A stretch of 10,877 bases of DNA from Maricaulis sp. (GTDB lineage: Bacteria; Pseudomonadota; Alphaproteobacteria; Caulobacterales; Maricaulaceae): positions 1-10,877 of the forward strand of contig NZLV01000195.1 in the NCBI GenBank assembly GCA_002694345.1, read 5' to 3'. Below the pieces are notes generated by a model, which saw only the letters and a program-made list of their open reading frames with translations, had not been told where the DNA came from and searched no databases. Below, in pieces: positions 1 through 5,304 of this stretch (position 1 is its first letter; every line of letters starts with the position of its first letter). Made by a program: the position numbers and the translations under genes.

Positions 1-378
1 TATGCCCGCTGGACGGACTTCGTGGAACCGGGGCTGGGCTGCCGCTGTGTCGCCGACCAACCCTGGGTCACAGCCGCTGAAACGGCCGAGCTCGCCCTCG
101 CCTGCCTCGCGGCCGGCAAGGCGGAACAGGCCCGCAGCCTGATCGAGAACCTCGCCCCGCTGCGCGCCAAGCAAGGCGGATACTGGATGGGCTGGCAGTT
201 CGAGGAAAACATTGTCTGGCCGTTCGAACGTCCCAGCTGGACCTCGGGCGCCCTGATCCTGGCGGCCGATGCGCTGGACGGGCTCAGCCCGGGATCAGAC
301 CTTCTGGTCCGCAACTGGGTCTCCGAAACACCGGCTAAGGCAGGCGGCGAAGCACTTCCAGCGTTCCTGTCCGACTGA
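1..378 (+). CDS. Prenyltransferase/cyclase-like alpha/alpha-barrel protein, C-terminal 125 residues (5' end outside window)
   Basis: The frame is open from the first base to TGA at 376-378, so only the C-terminus is visible. A GTG at base 22 could be read as a start, but the upstream codons are open and coding in character, so the gene almost certainly begins before the window. Visible residues 22-58 form two Ala/Leu-rich helices joined by a short loop. They are followed by a Trp/aromatic patch (YW at 61-62, W65, WPFE at 73-76, W80-T81) and another helix with AAD at 88-90. This helix-pair plus aromatic pattern recalls the last repeat of proteins annotated as prenyltransferase/squalene oxidase repeat proteins, which fold as an alpha/alpha barrel. 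The family call is from memory of similar actinobacterial proteins; no catalytic motif lies in the visible part and the substrate is unknown. The 3' end overlaps the convergent methyltransferase gene by 44 bp. Confidence 0.5.
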   Translation, partial: YARWTDFVEPGLGCRCVADQPWVTAAETAELALACLAAGKAEQARSLIENLAPLRAKQGGYWMGWQFEENIVWPFERPSWTSGALILAADALDGLSPGSDLLVRNWVSETPAKAGGEALPAFLSD

Positions 379-940
379 CCTGTTCAAACAGGCCGGACGC
401 CACAGCCAGCTTCCAGATCTCATAGGGCGGACGGCCACCATCTTCCGGGTTCGGGAAAACGTCATGGATGGCCAGCAGGCCGCCGGTGACGACCTTGGAC
501 GCCCAGCCGCGATAATCGGCCAGAGCCGCCTCCATGGAGTGCCCGCCATCGATGAAGACCATGCCCAGCGGCGTGGCCCAGTGCGCGGCCACGGTCTTGG
601 ACTTGCCGATCACCGGGATCACGCAGTCTTCCAGATCCGCCTTGAACAGGGTCTCGCGCAGGGCCGGCAGCGTCTCCACCACTCCCAGGTCGGCATTGTA
701 GAGCTCGGGATCGTGATAGCCCTCACCCGGCTGGTGTTCCTCGGAACCCCGGTGATGGTCGAGCGTGTAGAGCACACTGCCCGCCTCGCGAACCGCGGGG
801 CCGAGATAGAGCGCGGACTTGCCGCAATAGGTACCGATCTCCAGCACCGGCCCCAGCTTGGCAGCTTCGCCGGCATAGCGTGCCAGCGCCTCGCCTTCCA
901 CAGGATCGAGGAAGCCTTTCACGTCATCAGGATGGAGCAT
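335..940 (-). CDS. Class I SAM-dependent methyltransferase (Methyltransf_24-like)
   Basis: This 201-residue soluble protein has a Rossmann methyltransferase core. Motif I is ExGxxxG at residues 34-40 (LEIGTYCGKS), the SAM-binding glycine loop. The following strand ends in LDHHRGSEEH (60-69), where D61 is the likely ribose-binding acidic residue. FIDGGH at 129-134 is the post-core motif typical of Methyltransf_24/O-methyltransferase-type enzymes. GGLLAIHDVF (153-162) and GGRPPY (168-173) complete a pattern I remember from a conserved actinobacterial family. The methyl acceptor is unknown. The ATG at 940-938 shares its A with the TGA of the upstream lipoprotein gene (TGATG), which implies translational coupling; there is no strong Shine-Dalgarno of its own. 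The stop TAG at 337-335 lies inside the convergent prenyltransferase-like gene. The general methyltransferase class is secure; the exact reaction is not. Confidence 0.85.
   Translation of the reverse strand: MLHPDDVKGFLDPVEGEALARYAGEAAKLGPVLEIGTYCGKSALYLGPAVREAGSVLYTLDHHRGSEEHQPGEGYHDPELYNADLGVVETLPALRETLFKADLEDCVIPVIGKSKTVAAHWATPLGMVFIDGGHSMEAALADYRGWASKVVTGGLLAIHDVFPNPEDGGRPPYEIWKLAVASGLFEQVSRTGTLEVLRRLP
369..398. other. Hairpin at the 3' end of the prenyltransferase-like gene
   Basis: GTCCG (369-373) pairs with CGGAC (394-398), and inside it CCTGTT (379-384) pairs with AACAGG (387-392). The TGA stop at 376-378 sits in the interior loop. No T-run follows on either strand, so it is not a standard intrinsic terminator. 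It may stabilise the plus-strand mRNA end, and it lies within the coding region of the convergent methyltransferase gene. Confidence 0.3.
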
Positions 941-1608
941 CAGGACAGCCCGGCGTTGGCCTGGAAGTTGCGGCGGATCTCGGCGAGGTCATCGGCCCGC
1001 TGACGCAGCGTGTCCGCCCGTCCGGCCAGCAGGTCGCGGTCAATGATCAGACCGGCCAGCGTATCGCCATCCACTGCAGACGGCAGCGCTGCTACCACGG
1101 CATCAAACAGGGCCAGCGTATCACGGGTCTGAGTCAGGGCCGTTTCCACATCGCCCAGGCTACGGCTCAGCGCAGCGCGCGACTGACCACCTTGGGCACC
1201 GACAAGGCTGACAGCTGCGGCATCCACATCACTCGCCAGGGCATAGGCCAGACGCAATTCGCTCGACAGGGTCGGAACCAGGTCCGCAGCCTCAATCGAC
1301 GTGAAGTCATGCGCGGCGAGATAGCGTGCGACACCAGAATTTTCATGAGCGCTGTCTGCGGCGGCGTCATCACCACCCATTCCCACCCAGCGCATGGCCG
1401 CCTGCATCGCGCTCTCGTCCGCGATCCAGCCATTGCCCCGTGCCGCCTCGTCGAGCGCACGGGCGGCGCGCGTCAGGTCGCCATGGGCAGGAGACATCTG
1501 GCTGAGAGCAGCATCAGACCGGGCAGAAACCGAAATGGGCGCGCTGGCACAGGCCGCGAGAGCAAAGGACGCGGCTAAAGCCACACATGCGAACCGAACA
1601 GCGGTCAT
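940..1608 (-). CDS. Small predicted lipoprotein of unknown function
   Basis: This 222-residue protein starts with a short basic N-terminus and a hydrophobic stretch ending in a lipobox, L17-A18-A19-C20, so signal peptidase II cleavage and lipidation at C20 are expected. Position +2 is Ala rather than Asp, which favours transfer to the outer membrane under the usual Lol rule (inference). The mature part is rich in Ala, Asp, Leu and Arg and looks all-helical, with a charged, possibly coiled-coil segment around residues 190-215. I recognise no family. The ATG is preceded only by a weak GGGA-like sequence. It is the first gene of a two-gene unit: its TGA overlaps the ATG of the methyltransferase gene by one base. 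It is divergent from the prolyl aminopeptidase gene across a 109 bp gap that holds the likely promoters. Confidence 0.75.
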   Translation of the reverse strand: MTAVRFACVALAASFALAACASAPISVSARSDAALSQMSPAHGDLTRAARALDEAARGNGWIADESAMQAAMRWVGMGGDDAAADSAHENSGVARYLAAHDFTSIEAADLVPTLSSELRLAYALASDVDAAAVSLVGAQGGQSRAALSRSLGDVETALTQTRDTLALFDAVVAALPSAVDGDTLAGLIIDRDLLAGRADTLRQRADDLAEIRRNFQANAGLS

Positions 1609-1717
1609 ATTGTCCCGTAATCGTAGATTTGCCCCAATCCTCGCAGAGGATATCGGGATAGCTATGATTAGGCTATCGTTTATTGCGTTTACGAGCCGCT
1701 AACAGCACACTGATCCC
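1609..1717. promoter_or_regulatory. Divergent intergenic region between lipoprotein and pip genes
   Basis: This 109 bp gap separates two divergently transcribed genes, so both promoters should lie here. It is visibly more AT-rich than the flanking genes between about 1650 and 1692. On the plus strand TATGAT at 1663-1668 matches the -10 consensus at five of six positions, but there is no good -35 at 17 bp. No convincing minus-strand promoter was found. The pip ATG at 1718 has no Shine-Dalgarno in the preceding 17 bases. Confidence 0.4.
1657..1677. repeat. Inverted repeat in divergent promoter region, possible operator
   Basis: GATAGC at 1657-1662 and GCTATC at 1672-1677 are a perfect 6 bp inverted repeat with a 9 bp spacer. 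The left arm also contains an 8 bp palindrome, ATAGCTAT, at 1658-1665. The repeat covers the -10-like TATGAT on the plus strand, where a dimeric regulator could control one or both divergent genes. This is inference from position and symmetry only. Confidence 0.3.
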
Positions 1718-2683
1718 ATGGACGCCTCCTACACACGACGCCTGCTCTATCCGCCGATCCGTCCGTTGCGGAGTTTCCATCTCCCGGTCGGCGACGGACA
1801 CGAGCTCTACGTCGAGGAGTGCGGTCGTCCCGATGGCATTCCGGTGGTCACGCTGCATGGCGGCCCCGGCGGCGGGGTCTCTCCGGCCCTGCGCCGTTTC
1901 TTCGATCCACGCCGCTATCGCATCATCCTGTTCGACCAGCGCGGCTGTGGCCGCTCCACGCCGCACGGCTCGCTGGAGAACAACACCACGCAGAAACTCG
2001 TTGAGGATATCGAGAAGATCCGTGTCCACATGGGCGTGGATCAATGGCTGGTCTTCGGCGGGTCCTGGGGCGCGACCCTGTCACTGGCCTATGCCCGCGA
2101 GCATGCGGATCGCTGCCTCGGCCTGGTCCTGCGCGGCGTTTTCCTGTGCACCCAGATCGAGCTGGACTGGTTCTACCGCCAGGGCGCCAACATGCTCTTC
2201 CCCGATGCCTGGGAGCGCCTGGTCGACCCGTTGGCGCCGGAAGAGCGCGACGACATCATCAAGGCCTATTACGAACGCCTGGCCGAGCCGGACCTGGTCC
2301 GCCGCCGCCCCGATGCCCTGGCCTGGGCGCGTTGGGAAAGCGCGCTCATCTCCATGGCCGGCGACCCGTCAGCCCCGCTGGCCGACCCGATCCGCGCCGA
2401 TGCACTGGCCCGTCTGGAAACGCATTATTTCGTGAACAAGGGCTTCTTTGAACGCGACGGCCTCCTGCTTGAGGAGGCCGACCGTTTCAATCAATTGCCC
2501 GGGATCATCGTGCAGGGCCGGTATGACGTCGTCACCCCGCCCCGCTCGGCCTGGGCGCTTGCCCGGGCCTGGCCACGCGCCCGACTGCAGATGATCGGCG
2601 ATGCCGGTCATGCCGCAGGCGAGCCAGGCGTGGTGGACGCGCTGGTGCGCGCCACCGACGCCTTTGCGACCCGTCTGACCTAG
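1718..2683 (+). CDS. pip: Prolyl aminopeptidase (proline iminopeptidase)
   Basis: This 321-residue alpha/beta-hydrolase of peptidase family S33 removes N-terminal proline from peptides (EC 3.4.11.5) and is normally cytoplasmic; no signal peptide is seen. The oxyanion-hole motif HGGPGGG is at residues 47-53, followed by DQRGCGRS (73-80). The nucleophile elbow GGSWG is at 114-118 with S116 as catalytic serine. The acid D270 lies in GRYDVVTP, and the base H298 in DAGHAAGEP. Length and the N-terminal LYPPI start motif match the family. The start is supported by this motif even though no Shine-Dalgarno precedes it. It is divergent from the lipoprotein gene and converges on the sodium-dependent transporter gene, with which it shares a CTAG at the stop codons. 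A role in using proline-rich peptides is likely; a functional tie to the transporter is only suggested by adjacency. Confidence 0.95.
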   Translation: MDASYTRRLLYPPIRPLRSFHLPVGDGHELYVEECGRPDGIPVVTLHGGPGGGVSPALRRFFDPRRYRIILFDQRGCGRSTPHGSLENNTTQKLVEDIEKIRVHMGVDQWLVFGGSWGATLSLAYAREHADRCLGLVLRGVFLCTQIELDWFYRQGANMLFPDAWERLVDPLAPEERDDIIKAYYERLAEPDLVRRRPDALAWARWESALISMAGDPSAPLADPIRADALARLETHYFVNKGFFERDGLLLEEADRFNQLPGIIVQGRYDVVTPPRSAWALARAWPRARLQMIGDAGHAAGEPGVVDALVRATDAFATRLT

Positions 2684-4032
2684 CCCAGTCCGAGCAGTGC
2701 GCCGACGGCACCGCCATTGAACTTGGCATCCAAGCCCAGCAGCAGGATGACGCCGATGGCCGGCGGCACCACGTACTTCACGCAGAAGTGGAAGAAGCCG
2801 AACAGCCCGTTCGAGGCATGGCTCAGCTCCTGGCGCATCAGCGATTTCGGGATCACCCAACCGGCAAACACGGCCACCAGCAGACCGCCGAGCGGCAGCA
2901 GGAAGGAGCCGGACAGCCAGTCGACAAATTCACCGGCAAAGGCGTCGGAATAGACCGCACCCGCGCCGATCATGAAGGCGAAGAAGCCCAGCAGGGTCGC
3001 TGCCGTCGGACGCGAGAAGTCGGAATGCTCCTCGATGAAGGCCACCGTGCCTTCCAGCAGGGAAATCGAGGACGTCACTGCCGCGATGAAAGCCAGCGCG
3101 AAGAAGGCACCACCGATGATATTGCCCGCCGGCATGTCGGCGAACACGGCCGGCAGCGCGGTGAAGATCAGCCCCATGCCCGCAGCCGGGTCCATGCCCA
3201 CCATGAAGACGATCGGGAAGATCATCAGGCCGGCGATCAGCGCCACCAGGGTGTCCGCCGAGGCGATCATCACCGAGGAGGAACCGATATTGGAGTCCTT
3301 GGACAGGTAGGAGCCGTAGGTGATCATGATGGCCGAGGCGACCGAGACCGAGAAGAAGGCCTGGCCCAGCGCGGCCACGAACGTGTTGCCCGTCACTGCC
3401 GAGAAGTCCGGCGTGAACAGATAGGCAATGGCATCACCGGCATTGCCGCTGGCCAGCGAGTAAATGGTCAGGCCGATCAGCACGACGAAGAAGAGCGGCA
3501 TCAGGATCGTCGCCACCTGTTCGATCCCGCCCTTCAGGCCCCGCGCCACGATGAGCACGGTGATGACCATGAAGATGGCGTGCCAGATCAGCTTGGCGCC
3601 ATTGTCGCCATAGAACATGGTCGCGCCATCCGGCTGGGAGAACCCGCCCAGGAAACCGGAAGCCGAATAGGCCATGACCATGCCGGCGATGACGGAATAG
3701 GTCGTCAAGATCAGGAAACCGCCTGCGGTACACACCCAGCCGACAATGGCCCACTTGGCCGATTTTCCGGCCTCCTGAGCCATTTTCCGGGTCGACGAGA
3801 TCGCCGATTGTTGCGCATGGCGGCCGATGGCGATTTCCGCCATCAGAACCGGAATGGCGAACAGGACGACACAACCGATATAGATCAGGACGAAGGCGGA
3901 ACCGCCATTCTGTCCCGTCATGAACGGGAATCGCCAGAGATTGCCCAGACCGACCGCGGAACCCACCGCGGCGAGAATGAATGCAAATCGAGAAGACCAG
4001 TGTGCGTGCTGGCCGGCTGGTGTTGCCGCCAT
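2680..4032 (-). CDS. Sodium-dependent transporter, NSS/SNF family
   Basis: This 450-residue, roughly 11-12-TM inner-membrane symporter belongs to the neurotransmitter:sodium symporter (LeuT-fold) family, whose bacterial members usually take up amino acids or related amines with sodium. The unwound TM1 signature GSAVGLGNLWRFP is at residues 24-36. TM8 AxxTS (317-321, followed by S322) matches the LeuT Na2 site. ITYGSYLSKD (237-246) is at the TM6/TM7 junction. The TM6 segment SVSVASAIM (228-236) lacks the usual glycine pair of the unwound region (see finding). I chose the ATG at 4032-4030 because AGGGGAGA lies 5 bases upstream. An in-frame GTG at 4074 would add 14 basic residues read through the rodA terminator hairpin, so it is unlikely. 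The gene ends convergently with pip in a shared CTAG. The substrate cannot be told from sequence. Confidence 0.93.
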   Translation of the reverse strand: MAATPAGQHAHWSSRFAFILAAVGSAVGLGNLWRFPFMTGQNGGSAFVLIYIGCVVLFAIPVLMAEIAIGRHAQQSAISSTRKMAQEAGKSAKWAIVGWVCTAGGFLILTTYSVIAGMVMAYSASGFLGGFSQPDGATMFYGDNGAKLIWHAIFMVITVLIVARGLKGGIEQVATILMPLFFVVLIGLTIYSLASGNAGDAIAYLFTPDFSAVTGNTFVAALGQAFFSVSVASAIMITYGSYLSKDSNIGSSSVMIASADTLVALIAGLMIFPIVFMVGMDPAAGMGLIFTALPAVFADMPAGNIIGGAFFALAFIAAVTSSISLLEGTVAFIEEHSDFSRPTAATLLGFFAFMIGAGAVYSDAFAGEFVDWLSGSFLLPLGGLLVAVFAGWVIPKSLMRQELSHASNGLFGFFHFCVKYVVPPAIGVILLLGLDAKFNGGAVGALLGLG

Positions 4033-4037
4033 GAAAT

Positions 4038-4045
4038 TCTCCCCT
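4038..4045 (-). promoter_or_regulatory. Strong ribosome binding site of the NSS transporter gene
   Basis: On the minus strand AGGGGAGA ends 5 bases before the ATG at 4032. This decides the start against the upstream GTG at 4074. The site begins one base after the T-run of the rodA terminator. Confidence 0.8.
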
Positions 4046-4046
4046 G

Positions 4047-4072
4047 AAAAAGCGCGCCGCAACCGGGCGCGC
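4047..4072 (-). terminator. Rho-independent terminator after rodA / in the transporter leader
   Basis: Read on the minus strand, a perfect 7 bp GC stem (GCGCGCC at 4072-4066 and GGCGCGC at 4058-4052) encloses a 7-base loop and is followed at once by five T residues (4051-4047). This is a textbook intrinsic terminator about 75 bp after the rodA stop codon, and it should end the mreB-rodA operon. It also lies directly ahead of the transporter Shine-Dalgarno. Confidence 0.85.
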
Positions 4073-4094
4073 ACCCCTTACAAAATTGCCGGGC

Positions 4095-4123
4095 ACACTT
4101 CCCCAACCGCCCCGATTGGTCAA
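4095..4123 (-). promoter_or_regulatory. Weak candidate promoter for the NSS transporter
   Basis: On the minus strand TTGACC (4123-4118) matches the -35 consensus at five of six positions. With a 17 bp spacer the -10 would be AAGTGT (4100-4095), a poor match. If this is the promoter, the terminator at 4047-4072 lies in the transporter's own 5' leader. Very tentative. Confidence 0.2.
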
Positions 4124-4146
4124 GCAGGCTTCGCCAGCGCGGCAAA

Positions 4147-5304
4147 TCAGCCGAACAGGCCGGCCCCTCGCGGCGGTTCCGCATTGCGGTGGATGTGAGC
4201 CCCCAGGATCAGGCCGAACCCGGCCAGCACCGCGAGCACCACAGTACCGCCATAGGAAATCAGCGGCAGGGGCACGCCGACCACGGGCAGAAGGCGGGAC
4301 ACCATGCCGACATTGATGAAGACGTAGGAAGCATAGGTCGTCGTGATGCCGATGGTCAGCAGGCGCAGGAAGGGGCTCTTGCAGGAAACCGCAATCGCCA
4401 CGGCCTGCGCCATGATCAGCGCATTGATCGCCAGGATGGAAATGCCGCCGACGAAGCCGAATTCCTCGCCCAGGGCCGTGAAGATGTAGTCGGTCTGCAT
4501 CTCCGGCAGATAGCCCAGCTTGGACTGGGTCCCTTCCAGGAAGCCCTTCCCGGTCATGCCGCCGGACCCCAGCGTGATCACCGCCTGATTGGGGTGGTAA
4601 TTGATCCCCAGCGGATCAAAATCCGGGTTGGTGAAGGCGCGCACCCGGTCCATCTGGTACTCCGCCAGAATGTTCTCCAGCCCGTAGAGCCCCACGCCGA
4701 CAATCCCGAACAGGCCGATCCCGCCGACCACCAGGATGAACCACCAGCTCAACCCGGCCATGAAGATCACCGCCACCCCGGTCGCCGCAAGCAACAGCGT
4801 CGTGCCCAAATCCGGCTGCCCCAGGATCAGGACGGCCGGCGCACCGATCAGCATCATCGGTGGCAGAAGGCCGGATATCGACGTCACCTTTTCCGTCGGC
4901 AGGTCATGGTAATAGCGTGCCAGGGCGAACACGATCGCCAGTTTCATGATCTCGGAGGGCTGCACCCGGATCGGTCCAAGATCCACCCAGCGCTGGGCGC
5001 CATTGATCGACACGCCCATCACTTCCACAAGCACCAGCAGAAGCAGCGCCACGACATAGACCGGATAGGACACGCCCATCCAGAAGCGGGGCGGGAACAT
5101 CGCGATCACCACCATGGCCACAAGGCCGACGGCCAGACGGATCATGTGGTTCAACGCCCAGGGCGACCAGCTGCCGCCGCCGACCGAATAAAGCATGCCG
5201 ACGCCGGCCAGCCCCAGGAGCACCAGAAGCAGGACCAGCGTCCAGTTCAGCTCCATCAGCTTGCCCTGCAAATCGCGCGGCACGGTCTCGCGGAAAACCG
5301 CCAT
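4147..5304 (-). CDS. rodA: Rod-shape peptidoglycan glycosyltransferase RodA (SEDS family)
   Basis: This 385-residue polytopic inner-membrane protein polymerises lipid II into glycan strands during cell elongation, working with PBP2. It has about ten hydrophobic segments. SEDS landmarks include NGAQRWVDLG (101-110), QPSE (115-118), QPDLGT (163-168), GSGGMTGKG (246-254) and LPEMQTDYIF (266-275). D272 corresponds to the essential aspartate of E. coli RodA (D262). The C-terminal GVPLPLISYGG (343-353) is also present. Length is close to the usual 370-385. The ATG at 5304 shares one base with the PBP2 TGA (TGATG) and has a good Shine-Dalgarno, GGAGG at 5315-5311, 6 bases upstream. It is the last gene of the mre operon and is followed by the intrinsic terminator at 4047-4072. 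Confidence 0.97.
   Translation of the reverse strand: MAVFRETVPRDLQGKLMELNWTLVLLLVLLGLAGVGMLYSVGGGSWSPWALNHMIRLAVGLVAMVVIAMFPPRFWMGVSYPVYVVALLLLVLVEVMGVSINGAQRWVDLGPIRVQPSEIMKLAIVFALARYYHDLPTEKVTSISGLLPPMMLIGAPAVLILGQPDLGTTLLLAATGVAVIFMAGLSWWFILVVGGIGLFGIVGVGLYGLENILAEYQMDRVRAFTNPDFDPLGINYHPNQAVITLGSGGMTGKGFLEGTQSKLGYLPEMQTDYIFTALGEEFGFVGGISILAINALIMAQAVAIAVSCKSPFLRLLTIGITTTYASYVFINVGMVSRLLPVVGVPLPLISYGGTVVLAVLAGFGLILGAHIHRNAEPPRGAGLFG

Noticed and set aside
269..1578. Plus-strand open frames at 269-1003 and 880-1578
   Set aside because: They lie antisense to the methyltransferase and lipoprotein genes, which have clear motifs and a coupled start/stop; their translations show no domain features.
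4033..4074. GTG start adding 14 residues to the NSS transporter
   Set aside because: It would be translated through the terminator stem and the Shine-Dalgarno of the ATG start; the added residues are a random basic stretch.
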